Shown here: in pieces, positions 37,290 to 47,549 of the stretch | Numbering within the stretch: position 1 is the first letter of the stretch | How the letters are laid out: each line of letters opens with the position of its first letter | Source of the DNA: Mesobacillus harenae | GTDB lineage: Bacteria; Bacillota; Bacilli; Bacillales; Cytobacillaceae | Assembly: GCF_013343715.1 (NCBI RefSeq) | Contig: NZ_JABUNR010000003.1 | Span: forward strand, 1-64,000 | Reading direction: 5' to 3' | DNA: 64,000 nucleotides | The notes under the pieces: generated by a model | The model's database searches: none | What the model was told of the DNA's origin: nothing | The model's input: the letters and a program-made list of their open reading frames with translations, nothing else | Translations under genes and position numbers: made by a program

Positions 37290-39008
37290 ATGAAAGTGGA
37301 AGCGCTACCAGTAACAAAGGGAGACTATAATCTAAAAGATTACAATGAACAATATGGACAATTTGACTGGAAGGACATAGAGAAACAGTTTTCTTGGAAT
37401 GAAACCGGCCGAGTTAATATGGCTTATGAAGCAATTGACAGGCATGCGGAGAGCTTTCGGAAAAATAAAATTGCTCTTTATTATCAAGACGGGACAAGAA
37501 AAGAAAAGTACACTTTCAAAGAAATGAAAGAACACTCCAACCAGGCTGCCAATGTGTTAAAAACTCACGGAGATGTAGAGAAAGGCGATCGCGTCTTTAT
37601 CTTTATGCCGCGCTCTCCTGAACTATATTTCGCTTTGTTAGGTGCAGTAAAGGTAGGAGCAATTGTTGGTCCTTTATTTGAAGCATTCATGGAGGGAGCA
37701 GTCAGGGATCGTCTTGAAGACAGTGGAGCAAAGGTTCTGGTCACGACACCAGAGCTGCTTGAACGTGTCCCAGTAAATGAATTACCGGAACTTAAAACTA
37801 TTTTTCTAGTAGGAAATGATATTGAAGAACATGGAACTCATATTGATTTTAATAAAAAACTGGCAGAAGCCAGCAAAAACTTACAGATTGAATGGGTGGA
37901 CCGCAATGATGGTCTAATCCTTCACTATACTTCTGGTTCAACTGGAAAGCCAAAAGGTGTTCTGCATGTTCACAATGCGATGATTCAGCATTATCAGACT
38001 GCTAAGTGGGTTCTCGATTTGAAGGAAGAAGATACATACTGGTGCACTGCGGATCCAGGATGGGTAACAGGCACATCTTATGGTATTTTTGGACCTTGGT
38101 TAACTGGTACAACCAATGTTATTATTGGCGGCCGCTTTAGTCCAGATGCCTGGTATAAAATGATTGAGGAATATGGAATTTCTGTATGGTACAGTGCTCC
38201 TACCGCCTTCCGGATGCTGATGGGTGCTGGAGACGAAATTGTTAAAAAGTATGACCTGGGAAGCCTGCGCCATGTAGTAAGTGTTGGTGAACCTTTGAAT
38301 CCTGAAGTAGTCCGCTGGGGTATGAAGGTATTCCATCTTCGTATCCATGATACGTGGTGGATGACTGAAACTGGGGGACAACTAATCTGTAATTATCCTT
38401 GTATGGAGATTAAGCCAGGCTCGATGGGAAAACCTGTCCCTGGGGTGAAGGCAGCCATTGTTGATGACCAGGGAAATGAACTTCCGCCATATCGAATGGG
38501 GAATTTAGCGATTAAAAAAGGATGGCCATCTATGATGAATACGATCTGGAATAACCAGCAGAAGTATGAATCTTATTTCATGCCAGGAGATTGGTATGTA
38601 TCGGGAGACTCGGCTTATATGGATGAAGATGGGTACTTCTGGTTCCAAGGCCGTATAGATGATGTGATTATGACGTCCGGTGAGCGGGTAGGGCCATTTG
38701 AAGTGGAAAGCAAACTCGTCGAACATCCAGCTGTTGCTGAAGCAGGAGTTATTGGGAAGCCGGATCCGGTAAGAGGCGAAATTATTAAAGCATTCATTGC
38801 TTTGCGTGATGGATTTGAACAAACAGATGAATTAAAGGAAGAAATTAGGCAGTTTGTCAAAAAAGGTCTTGCTGCCCATGCTGCACCAAGGGAAATTGAG
38901 TTCCGCGATAAGCTTCCTAAAACACGGAGCGGAAAAATCATGCGCCGTGTCCTTAAAGCTTGGGAGCTTGACTTACCTGCAGGTGACCTTTCTACAATGG
39001 AGGATTAA
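37290..39008 (+). CDS. acsA: Acetyl-CoA synthetase AcsA
   Basis: The 572-residue enzyme activates acetate with ATP and CoA. Motifs are the phosphate-binding YTSGSTGKPKGVLH (about 210-223), WWMTETGG for adenine binding, and the C-terminal PKTRSGKIMRR with K549 as the catalytic lysine that AcuA acetylates. The numbering equals that of B. subtilis AcsA. TAAGGGGGA precedes the ATG. With acuABC opposite and cre in between, this is the complete acetate assimilation and control module. Confidence 0.95.
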   Translation: MKVEALPVTKGDYNLKDYNEQYGQFDWKDIEKQFSWNETGRVNMAYEAIDRHAESFRKNKIALYYQDGTRKEKYTFKEMKEHSNQAANVLKTHGDVEKGDRVFIFMPRSPELYFALLGAVKVGAIVGPLFEAFMEGAVRDRLEDSGAKVLVTTPELLERVPVNELPELKTIFLVGNDIEEHGTHIDFNKKLAEASKNLQIEWVDRNDGLILHYTSGSTGKPKGVLHVHNAMIQHYQTAKWVLDLKEEDTYWCTADPGWVTGTSYGIFGPWLTGTTNVIIGGRFSPDAWYKMIEEYGISVWYSAPTAFRMLMGAGDEIVKKYDLGSLRHVVSVGEPLNPEVVRWGMKVFHLRIHDTWWMTETGGQLICNYPCMEIKPGSMGKPVPGVKAAIVDDQGNELPPYRMGNLAIKKGWPSMMNTIWNNQQKYESYFMPGDWYVSGDSAYMDEDGYFWFQGRIDDVIMTSGERVGPFEVESKLVEHPAVAEAGVIGKPDPVRGEIIKAFIALRDGFEQTDELKEEIRQFVKKGLAAHAAPREIEFRDKLPKTRSGKIMRRVLKAWELDLPAGDLSTMED

Positions 39009-39016
39009 TTTCTCAA

Positions 39017-39055
39017 CAATAAAACCGCATCCTAGCAGATGCGGTTTTTTGATTT
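39017..39055 (+). terminator. Terminator after acsA
   Basis: AAACCGCATC and GATGCGGTTT pair around a seven-base loop, followed by T residues. Confidence 0.88.
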
Positions 39056-39117
39056 ATAGATAAACTTTTTGAGTTGAGGCTCAGGAGCAGTCAGTCTTTA
39101 TTAAATAGTAGAAAACT

Positions 39118-39172
39118 AATAAAACAACAAAAGGAACTGGGCATGTTACGTTCCCAATTCCTTTTGTTGTTT
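39118..39172. other. Long perfect-like hairpin between acsA and the PBP gene
   Basis: AAACAACAAAAGGAA pairs with TTCCTTTTGTTGTTT, extended by TGGG/CCCA, giving nearly twenty pairs with a ten-base loop. It has no long T tract and immediately precedes a dispersed repeat. It may be a strong terminator for convergent transcripts or part of the repeat. Confidence 0.6.
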
Positions 39173-39256
39173 GACACTGATTACTGTATAGCTCCAGCTC
39201 CTAGCCCTTCGAGGTCGCTTCGGTCCAATGATGAAGTCATCTGGACCTCCCTTTTC
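39171..39256 (+). repeat. Dispersed structured repeat, single copy
   Basis: TTGACACTGATTACTGTATA, then AGCTCCAGCTCCTAGCCC, then TCGAGGTCGCTTCGGTCC. The distal part folds into GGTCCA...TGGACC with an inner GATG/CATC. It shares the left end with the 4.57 and 32.95 kb copies and the CGCTTCGGTC core with the arrays. It lies between convergent genes. Confidence 0.7.
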
Positions 39257-39321
39257 TTAACAAGTTTAGACTGCCAAGGGGCTATTTTTTCTAAGAGATA
39301 AAAAGATATAAGGGGCTGTTC

Positions 39322-42234
39322 TTATTGCCCATCATCATCATCTTCTGAGCCACCACCTTCGTCTGTAGGAGGCGCTGGCGGTTCACTTGGTTCAGCAGGT
39401 GGATCGGCCGGTGGTTCAGCAGGTTCTCCATCTGCTGGTTTATCTTCTTTTTCTGGTTTAGGTTTTTCCTTCGGTTTTTCTTCTTTAGGTTTTTCAGCTA
39501 CAGGTTTCTGTCCTAACTCAATAATATTAGAAGGGGCAGATTCCTTGCCAGCAATATCAACAGCTGTTACATAAAAGGAGCCGTCGCCTGCCTTATAGGT
39601 TAAGGCTGCATCCCCTTTGATGCTGGCTACCTTTTTATCACCGTTGTAAACCCGGTAGCCTACAATATCTTTTTCTGAATGGGCAGACCATGTGATTGTG
39701 CCTTTAGATTCTTTTATATTTAGAACAGCAGGTTTTTTACCGTTTTCTTCTAACTTTGAATCTGCAACAAGTATTTTCGCCCATGATTCTGATTTTGGCA
39801 GCAGCTGTTCAGGATTTCGAATCTTATGTCCCAGCAGGCTTTCCATATATTCAGGATTTAAAATTACCCCAGATTCAGCGAATTCTGATGGAGTGGAGTC
39901 AAGCGCCAAGTATCTTTTTTCCCCAACCCATACAAACTTGCTTTCAACAAGGCTGTCATCCACCTTTGTAGGAACATGCTTAGCATTAAATAGATCGGTT
40001 CTTACGAGACCAGCTTCATTACATGCCTTTGATGGCAGTAAGCCGGAGACGGCGCAATATGACCTTTTCACGATCCCGCCTGGCATTTTAAAACGTTCTT
40101 CAGGGTCGACCAGTTCTGGAGCAACATCATACGCTGCGTTCATGAGTGCCGCCCACAGATTGATGTTTCGGGTTGAGTTGCCATCATCCAAAGGCTTAGG
40201 AGTATCATATCCCATCCAGGTACCAAACGAGACATTTGGATTTGTTGCAACGAACCATACATCCTGGAAGTTGTGTCCGGTACCAGTTTTACCAGCCCAA
40301 TCCGAACCAAACTTTAACCGGTTCCGTAGAGAGGAGGCAGTTCCGCTATTAATGACATCTCTCATCATATCAATGGATAAATAAGCTGTTTGCGGACTGA
40401 ATACCTCAACAGGCTCGCTTTTATGTTCAAAAACAACATTTCCGTCTTTGTCGACAATCTTATCAATCATATAAGCATCAACAAATTTTCCATCGTTTGC
40501 AAAGGTACCAAACGCGTTGACATTTTCTTCGACCGTGACTCCTTTTTCTAATGAACCAATAGAAGTGGAACGATTAGTATAGTCAGGGCTTAACAAAGTT
40601 GAAAAGCCCATCTTTTCAAGATATTGAGCAGGAGTCTGGTCGAGAATATTTTTATAGGCGATAACCGCAGGAACGTTATGCGACTTTTCCAGAGCATTCC
40701 GCACTGAAGTTAGACCTGTATAGTTTCTTGAGTAATTATGAGGCCATACGTCATTACTACCAGGTTTTAGCCTTGCTTCTACATCAGGTAAAACTGTACC
40801 AGGGGAAAGACGTCCAAGTTCCATGGCAGGAGCATACACCAATAAAGGTTTCATGGTCGACCCATTAGGGCGAGGTGCACCGGTTGCGTGATTGACCTGT
40901 TCTTTATCGAAATCTCTTCCGCCAAGGAAACTGATGATCTTTCCAGTTTTGTTCTCAATTAAAATGGCACCAGCTTCAACCTGCTCCATTTTAGTTTTCT
41001 CTTCTCCAGTCTCAGGGTCAATATACTTTTGGGGCTTATCCCGCCCATAGTCTTTATACTCATCTTCGACCTTTTGGAAAATATCGTAAATCTTCTTGTT
41101 AATGGTCGTATGAATTTTATAGCCATTCTGACGCAGATTCCGATTTGCCAGAGTCAAATATTCAGCTCTAAGGTTTTCATCTGTGGCTAAATCGTCTTCT
41201 TCATAACCGTCATTTTTAGCTAGAATCTTTGCTAGAATATCAACGGACCGCTTCTCTATTTCAACAGTTAAGTACGGATATTCTTCAAAAGTGTCATCAT
41301 TATTTTTTTCAGTAAAGTCCTTCGTAATATCATAGGCTAGCGCCTCTTTATATTCATGTTCCTCAATAAAGCCGCCAGTGTACATCCGGTTAAGGACTGT
41401 TTTCATACGATCTAGTCCTGGGCGGAGGCCTTCTTCAGTTTTCCTTTCCCCTGTTTGAGTAAATGGGGTATATCCGAATGGGCTTTGAGGAAGCCCTGCG
41501 ATATAGGCAGCCTGAGGCAGAGTAAGATCCTTTGCGTCAACACCGAAAATCCCATTGGCGGCTGTCTCGACACCTGCAATGTTTCTTCCTGCTGAATTTC
41601 TGCCGAAAGTCGATACGTTTAAGTAAGCTTCAAGTATTTCTTTTTTATCAAAAAATTTCTCAAGGCGCAGGGCAAGCAGTATTTCTTTTGCTTTTCTTTC
41701 AAAAGAAATTTCATTCGTTAGTATTTGGTTCTTAATGAGCTGCTGAGTTAGCGTGCTTCCGCCTGTTTGGGTCGCGGAGTTTGTTACTTCTTGTAAGACT
41801 GCACGCATTATTGCTTTCGGGACAACACCATCATGCTGATAGAAGTATTCATCCTCTGTAGCAATTAGTGCATTAATCACATGTTCTGATACGTCCTCAA
41901 GCTTTACCTCTTCACGGTATAAGTCAGTTCTAAGTTTCCCTAGGTAAACTTCATCAGAAAAATAGACTTCAGATGTAGCTTCATAGTTGTATATATCTTT
42001 TTGCATACTTTCATATGTGCGAATTGGTTCCTCTTTTACTAGTGAAGCAAAATAACCGGCACCTACACCCCCGGCAAATGCGGCTCCAAGGACAGTAATA
42101 ATCACAAATAATAATAGCAAATTCCAAACAACCGAGTAAGTTACCCTGGCACCTTTTACTGTTCGCTTATTTGTAAAAAGGGCAGACCAGGATTTAAGGC
42201 GGTCCTTCCATGCATTTCGTTTATTCTGATTCAT
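39322..42234 (-). CDS. Class A penicillin-binding protein (PBP1A family) with FN3 domain
   Basis: The 970-residue bifunctional enzyme polymerises and cross-links peptidoglycan outside the membrane. It has one N-terminal membrane anchor (about 38-62). The glycosyltransferase domain has the catalytic Glu in EDEYFYQHDGV near 128 and GGSTLTQQL. The transpeptidase domain has SxxK in NGSTMKP (near 456), SHN, and KTGTG (near 648). A fibronectin type III-like domain follows at about 810-900. The last 65 residues are a Pro/Glu/Lys/Asp-rich tail ending in Asp and Gln. AGGGGG precedes the ATG at 42234. B. subtilis has no PBP gene between acsA and tyrS. Confidence 0.9.
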   Translation of the reverse strand: MNQNKRNAWKDRLKSWSALFTNKRTVKGARVTYSVVWNLLLLFVIITVLGAAFAGGVGAGYFASLVKEEPIRTYESMQKDIYNYEATSEVYFSDEVYLGKLRTDLYREEVKLEDVSEHVINALIATEDEYFYQHDGVVPKAIMRAVLQEVTNSATQTGGSTLTQQLIKNQILTNEISFERKAKEILLALRLEKFFDKKEILEAYLNVSTFGRNSAGRNIAGVETAANGIFGVDAKDLTLPQAAYIAGLPQSPFGYTPFTQTGERKTEEGLRPGLDRMKTVLNRMYTGGFIEEHEYKEALAYDITKDFTEKNNDDTFEEYPYLTVEIEKRSVDILAKILAKNDGYEEDDLATDENLRAEYLTLANRNLRQNGYKIHTTINKKIYDIFQKVEDEYKDYGRDKPQKYIDPETGEEKTKMEQVEAGAILIENKTGKIISFLGGRDFDKEQVNHATGAPRPNGSTMKPLLVYAPAMELGRLSPGTVLPDVEARLKPGSNDVWPHNYSRNYTGLTSVRNALEKSHNVPAVIAYKNILDQTPAQYLEKMGFSTLLSPDYTNRSTSIGSLEKGVTVEENVNAFGTFANDGKFVDAYMIDKIVDKDGNVVFEHKSEPVEVFSPQTAYLSIDMMRDVINSGTASSLRNRLKFGSDWAGKTGTGHNFQDVWFVATNPNVSFGTWMGYDTPKPLDDGNSTRNINLWAALMNAAYDVAPELVDPEERFKMPGGIVKRSYCAVSGLLPSKACNEAGLVRTDLFNAKHVPTKVDDSLVESKFVWVGEKRYLALDSTPSEFAESGVILNPEYMESLLGHKIRNPEQLLPKSESWAKILVADSKLEENGKKPAVLNIKESKGTITWSAHSEKDIVGYRVYNGDKKVASIKGDAALTYKAGDGSFYVTAVDIAGKESAPSNIIELGQKPVAEKPKEEKPKEKPKPEKEDKPADGEPAEPPADPPAEPSEPPAPPTDEGGGSEDDDDGQ

Positions 42235-42327
42235 TCTATCAATCCCCCTAAAACACATTAATTATAGCATAAACCAGATTTATAATAGGGAATGGATACA
42301 CAAATTTCTTGTATTTACCTATTTGAT

Positions 42328-42357
42328 TTGACATTATTCCTGTTTTTGTGGTAAAAA
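42328..42357 (+). promoter_or_regulatory. Probable promoter of the tyrS T-box leader
   Basis: TTGACA at 42328-42333 is followed after 18 bases by TAAAAA, which has the TG extension in front (TGGTAAAAA). It lies about 30 bases before the T-box structure. Confidence 0.55.
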
Positions 42358-42379
42358 AACTATAGTTAACTTAATACAT

Positions 42380-42612
42380 AAGCATTGACGGGAATTCAGT
42401 AGTGCTTCTATCCCTGTATCCAGAAAGCCGGCGGCTGCTGTGAGCCGGTACAAATAGAAGGACGAATTACCTCCCTGAGCTGCCACTGTGAAATTCAATT
42501 TGCACTGGCCGGTAAAACCGTTAAAATTTCGAGTGGAAGACATTTATGTTTTCAAGCTGGGTGGTAACGCGCGATAAGCGCCCCTGCATATAATGCGGGG
42601 GCGTTTTTTTAA
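42380..42612 (+). promoter_or_regulatory. T-box riboswitch (tyrosine) with terminator
   Basis: The leader carries the standard T-box parts: a basal stem I with GACGGGAA, a specifier loop containing GGTACAA with the tyrosine codon TAC, and the T-box bulge GGGTGGTAACGCGCG. TGGT in the bulge complements the ACCA end of uncharged tRNA. A terminator follows: CGCCCCTGCATATAATGCGGGGGCG with seven T (42574-42612). Uncharged tRNA-Tyr is expected to allow read-through into tyrS, 25 bases downstream. Confidence 0.93.
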
Positions 42613-42618
42613 TTTTAA

Positions 42619-43896
<1,278 letters not shown>

Positions 43897-43901
43897 CAAA
43901 A

Positions 43902-43963
43902 GCAAAAGCGCCTCGTCAGCTGCGGCTACCTCAAGCCTGACTGAATGAAGGCGCTTTTTACTT
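43902..43963 (+). terminator. Terminator after tyrS
   Basis: AAAAGCGCCT pairs with AGGCGCTTTT, and inside GTCAG pairs with CTGAC; five T follow. Confidence 0.75.
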
Positions 43964-44043
43964 GCGTGGAAATAGGCTGAACTGCTGAAACTTGTATAGC
44001 CTGATTTCGTCTAATAGGGAAAAAGGCAATGGGGGAGTATTTA

Positions 44044-44232
44044 GTGAGAACAGCTGCTCATGTTATGTTTATTTTACTTTTTCTGCTGGTCGGATTTTTT
44101 GGACTTGGCCCCGTGTTGTTGGCAGATGGTATCAGAGAGGAAAGACTTTTTACAGCGTTTGTTGTTATGGTTTTGTATATGTTTTTATTATTTTTATATT
44201 GGCTCATCCTTAAAAGATTAGGACCTAAATAA
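44044..44232 (+). CDS. Small two-helix membrane protein, function unknown
   Basis: The 62-residue product is almost only two transmembrane helices (about 6-24 and 36-56) joined by a short loop ADGIREERL, with a basic C-terminal KRLGPK. A GTG start at 44044 has GGGGGAG six bases upstream; an in-frame ATG at 44029 would place that site inside the gene and has a poorer one. It converges on rpsD. Small hydrophobic proteins of this kind are common in Bacillus, and I do not recognise the family. Confidence 0.6.
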   Translation: MRTAAHVMFILLFLLVGFFGLGPVLLADGIREERLFTAFVVMVLYMFLLFLYWLILKRLGPK

Positions 44233-44242
44233 CTATTTATAC

Positions 44243-44284
44243 ACAAAAACCCCCTATCCGTAAAAGTGGATAGGGGGTTTTTGA
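44243..44284. terminator. Bidirectional terminator downstream of rpsD
   Basis: AAACCCCCTATCC and GGATAGGGGGTTT give a 13-base-pair stem with A and T flanks, serving rpsD and the small membrane protein gene. Confidence 0.9.
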
Positions 44285-44291
44285 ACTAATA

Positions 44292-44894
44292 TTAACGAGA
44301 GTAGAACTCAACAATAAGTGCTTCGTTAATTTCAGCTGGAAGTTCAGCACGCTCAGGAAGGCGTGTGAAAGTTCCCTCAAGCTTGTCAGCATCAAAAGTT
44401 AAGAAATCAGGAACGAAGTTGCTTACTTCGATTGATTCTTTAACGATGTCAAGGTTGCGAGATTTTTCACGAATTCCGATTGTTTGGCCAGGAAGAACGC
44501 GGAATGATGGGATGTCAACGCGAGCTCCATTAACTGTGATGTGGCCATGGTTAACTAACTGGCGAGCTTGACGACGAGTGCGTGCAAGTCCTAAACGGTA
44601 AACCACGTTGTCTAAACGAGATTCTAGAAGCGCCATGAAGTTTTCACCATGAACACCAGTGATTTTGCCTGCTTTATCAAATAAGTTGCGGAATTGACGC
44701 TCAGTCACTCCGTACATATGACGAAGCTTTTGCTTCTCCTGTAATTGCAATCCGTATTCAGAAAGCTTTTTGCGTTGGTTTGGACCATGTTGTCCAGGTG
44801 CATAAGGACGCTTTTCAAGTTCTTTTCCAGTTCCGCTAAGAGAAATTCCAAGGCGGCGGGAAAGTTTCCAGCTTGGGCCAGTATATCGAGCCAT
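44292..44894 (-). CDS. rpsD: 30S ribosomal protein S4
   Basis: The 200-residue protein starts [16 protein letters not shown] and has the S4 RNA-binding domain (about 92-155: [30 protein letters not shown]). It nucleates 30S assembly and in Firmicutes represses its own translation or transcription through the leader. The Zn-type cysteines seen in some S4 proteins are absent. AAGGAGGAGTC precedes the ATG. It is monocistronic as in B. subtilis. Confidence 0.96.
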   Translation of the reverse strand: MARYTGPSWKLSRRLGISLSGTGKELEKRPYAPGQHGPNQRKKLSEYGLQLQEKQKLRHMYGVTERQFRNLFDKAGKITGVHGENFMALLESRLDNVVYRLGLARTRRQARQLVNHGHITVNGARVDIPSFRVLPGQTIGIREKSRNLDIVKESIEVSNFVPDFLTFDADKLEGTFTRLPERAELPAEINEALIVEFYSR

Positions 44895-45121
44895 AATTGA
44901 CTCCTCCTTGTGTTTTTATTTTGGTAAAATAAAAACAGTAGTGAAACAACAATCATGTCCATTTTGTTTTCATGTACCTTCGCCCTAGCAGCAGAGGGTT
45001 ACACAGTACCCCATCATCAGAAGCAGAAGCCAGATAATTTCTCTAACTTCACGAAACTTAATCTAATTGAGGAACAAAATGGTGCATTAAGGTGCACACA
45101 CAGGCTGCAATATTTTACACA
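44895..45121 (-). promoter_or_regulatory. rpsD 5' leader, probable S4-binding autoregulatory region
   Basis: From the promoter to the start codon there are about 225 untranslated bases. S4 binds such a leader in B. subtilis to repress rpsD. A hairpin GTTTTTATTTT/AAAATAAAAAC (44913-44937) stands directly before the ribosome site and GGGTACTGTG/CCCT-type pairing lies further up. I infer autoregulation from the family and the leader length; the pseudoknot itself was not resolved by eye. Confidence 0.55.
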
Positions 45122-45127
45122 AAGAAT

Positions 45128-45157
45128 ATTATATAATTTTATAGTGCATAAAGTCAA
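45128..45157 (-). promoter_or_regulatory. SigA-type promoter of rpsD
   Basis: On the minus strand TTGACT and TATAAT are separated by 18 bases. The -10 is perfect and the -35 differs from consensus at one base. Confidence 0.75.
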
Positions 45158-45384
45158 TAGTATTTCTAAATGTATGCACGATAACGGCATTAATCCGTGA
45201 GGGGATCTTTATAATTGCCCCGTTACATTTGTGATAAATAGGCTTTAGAAAAAAAAGATCGGAAAATAATCATAATATTCGCCCGCTTTCAAAGTATTTT
45301 TAGTAAAATATATATATATGAAAAAACAGGCCTTTTTAAAGAGTGTAGCAGTGGAAATATGTATGTAAATTGGGTGAATTATTA

Positions 45385-47283
45385 ATGGAAGAAACCAAGG
45401 AACGGCAAGTGATAACAGCACTGAAAAGCAGGCTATTAGATATTATCGAGCTTGACCCGGATCAAAAGGTTAGTTGCGGACAGCTTCTTCAGAACTTTCT
45501 TAGTTCCATTCAAGCAACATTAAATGCAAAGTCAGCCGACTTGTACGGATTCAGACCCTTAGAAGAAACGTGCTTCCTTGAAGCTACTTTAACAGCCTCT
45601 AAAGAAAATGAGGATTATTTCGTTTCGGGACTTTCAACTGAGTTACTTTATTGTGCAGAAAAGGAAAAGAAGGCTTTTCTTAAAACAGTCACTTTTCCTG
45701 AACATAAAAAGTATGACTTTGTCTTGTTTTTAAGGAATGGCGGGGAAAATCTTGGGGCTGTCGCGATACAATTATGTACCTCTATTGAAGTGATCCAATA
45801 TAGTGACGCCTTTTTAGAAGAACTTGCAGAGGTATGCTCCAAATTTATCAGCCGAATGAGAAACCTTTACAGGGTTATCACGGAAGAGCAAAGATACAGA
45901 CAGCTTTTCAGAGTGACCGAAAAATTCCACTCTTCCATGAATGTAGAAGATGTCCTGGAAGAGATTATCGATACACTTAAAGAGGTTTATCCGACTTTTG
46001 AGTATTATCTGCTGCTATCTCAAGACCGTAATGAAAATTGTAGTTTGCCTATAAAAGATCTGGATTATGACAGTGATAATACTGCAGCAGTAAAAGCATA
46101 TGCCAGCGGAAGTCTTCAGTTTGAAGATTTTGATGAGACGAATTCTATTCTTTATGCCCCTTTAAAAGGGAAGCAAGGGATTTATGGTGTGCTTCAAGTT
46201 ATTGCACCTGATAGGCTGCCTTTTCCAGAATACGAAACAGAATTTATCATGCTCTTGGCCAGCACAGGGGGATCGGCCCTGGAAAATGCTAGTCTTTATC
46301 AACAGGCACGCCGCTTAAATGCTGATCTGAAATTAATAAATGAAACATCACACCGCTTAAACTCAAATCTAAGGCTAAATGAAGCGATGTCCTATATGTG
46401 TGAACAGGTCATTACGTCACTCCGTGCTGAAGAGGTTGGGTTTGTTGTTCCAGGAGAAAACAACAGGTTTATAGTCCTTGAGGGCAGCCCTTTTTTCTTA
46501 ACACCGGAAGCAGATCAATACATTCAGTTATTTGGAAGTCAAATTCAAAGTGCAAAAGAACCATTATTTATGAGCGATTTTTCGTTGAAGCCTGATTTCC
46601 CTGGAGTGTACCGCTCTGCAATGGGGGTCCCTATGATTCAAAATGATAGCTTATCAGCCTTTGCTCTAGTGTTGCATAAAAATCCCTACCACTTCACTTT
46701 TGAGACGTTTAAGCTAATGCAATCACTCATCCATCACTATACACTGGCATTTACAAACTCTATGCTTAGAGAAGAATTGGAACAAATGGTAATCACTGAT
46801 CATTTAACTAAGCTATGTTCTAGAAACTATCTAGATGAAAAAATGAGCCTGTCTATGATTGAAGACCAATTTGGCTCATTTATACTTATTGATATTGACA
46901 ATTTTAAGGCTGTGAATGATACATACGGCCATCAGGTTGGTGATGAAGTTCTTGTTCAGGTGGCAAATCTAATTAAGAACAACATTCGTGGGTCAGATAT
47001 TGGATCCAGGTGGGGAGGAGAAGAAATGGCAATTTATTTGCCTGGTGCTCCACTTGATACAGGTATGAAAATTGCAAATCGGCTCGCTGAAAGAGTGGAA
47101 CGATGGACTAAACCTTCCGTTACGATCTCATGCGGGGTTTCGTGGTGGCATAAGGAAGATACGGATAATCTTTTGAGCTTATTCAGAAGGGCTGATCAAG
47201 CCTTATATTTAGCCAAAGAATCGGGGAAGAACAAAGTCATTATACAAAGCGGAGAACATAAAGGGTTTTTTAGCACTCAATGA
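45385..47283 (+). CDS. dgcP: Diguanylate cyclase DgcP (YtrP): GAF domains plus GGDEF
   Basis: The 632-residue soluble protein makes cyclic di-GMP. Two GAF-like domains (about 170-310 and 325-460) sit before the C-terminal GGDEF domain (about 468-620), which contains DHLTKLCSRNYLDE, DIDNFKAVNDTYGH and the active site RWGGEEMAIYL (about 542). The signature reads GGEEM rather than GGDEF or GGEEF; the metal and base-binding Gly-Gly-Glu-Glu are kept. It is the neighbour of rpsD as ytrP is in B. subtilis. I chose the ATG at 45385 following GGGTGA; the TTG at 45370 has no site. Confidence 0.88.
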   Translation: MEETKERQVITALKSRLLDIIELDPDQKVSCGQLLQNFLSSIQATLNAKSADLYGFRPLEETCFLEATLTASKENEDYFVSGLSTELLYCAEKEKKAFLKTVTFPEHKKYDFVLFLRNGGENLGAVAIQLCTSIEVIQYSDAFLEELAEVCSKFISRMRNLYRVITEEQRYRQLFRVTEKFHSSMNVEDVLEEIIDTLKEVYPTFEYYLLLSQDRNENCSLPIKDLDYDSDNTAAVKAYASGSLQFEDFDETNSILYAPLKGKQGIYGVLQVIAPDRLPFPEYETEFIMLLASTGGSALENASLYQQARRLNADLKLINETSHRLNSNLRLNEAMSYMCEQVITSLRAEEVGFVVPGENNRFIVLEGSPFFLTPEADQYIQLFGSQIQSAKEPLFMSDFSLKPDFPGVYRSAMGVPMIQNDSLSAFALVLHKNPYHFTFETFKLMQSLIHHYTLAFTNSMLREELEQMVITDHLTKLCSRNYLDEKMSLSMIEDQFGSFILIDIDNFKAVNDTYGHQVGDEVLVQVANLIKNNIRGSDIGSRWGGEEMAIYLPGAPLDTGMKIANRLAERVERWTKPSVTISCGVSWWHKEDTDNLLSLFRRADQALYLAKESGKNKVIIQSGEHKGFFSTQ

Positions 47284-47289
47284 TGAGAC

Positions 47290-47330
47290 TTAAGACTGAA
47301 GACACACTCAATGTCTCAGTCTTTTTTGTT
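47290..47330 (+). terminator. Terminator after dgcP
   Basis: AAGACTGA and TCAGTCTT plus an inner GACA/TGTC, followed by six T. Confidence 0.8.
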
Positions 47331-47490
47331 GGGGTTTTCTCACATTTAGCAGGCATAAAAATTATTTTATACTTGAATTATCGAGAAACAAGTATGACGA
47401 GGAGTTGCGTGCAAATGATTGTATCATAAGTTTACGTTCATCTTTTCTTATTACTCAAAAGAATCCAAATGGTTATAGATTACATATCCT

Positions 47491-47519
47491 TTTACTAAAC
47501 AGGGTAAATAGGATAAAAT
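47491..47519 (+). promoter_or_regulatory. SigA-type promoter of the methionine gamma-lyase gene
   Basis: TTTACT and TAAAAT are separated by 17 bases. The start point falls inside the cre site that follows. Confidence 0.6.
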
Positions 47520-47532
47520 GTAAGCGGTTGCA
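47519..47532 (+). promoter_or_regulatory. cre site overlapping the start of transcription
   Basis: TGTAAGCGGTTGCA fits the core consensus TGTAANCGNTTNCA at every fixed position. Its place at about +1 implies repression by CcpA when glucose is present. Confidence 0.75.
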
Positions 47533-47549
47533 AAATAGGAGGGTTAAGA

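Noticed and set aside
39692..40384. 230-codon frame opposite the PBP gene
   Set aside because: It is antisense to the well-supported transpeptidase domain and has no start signal.
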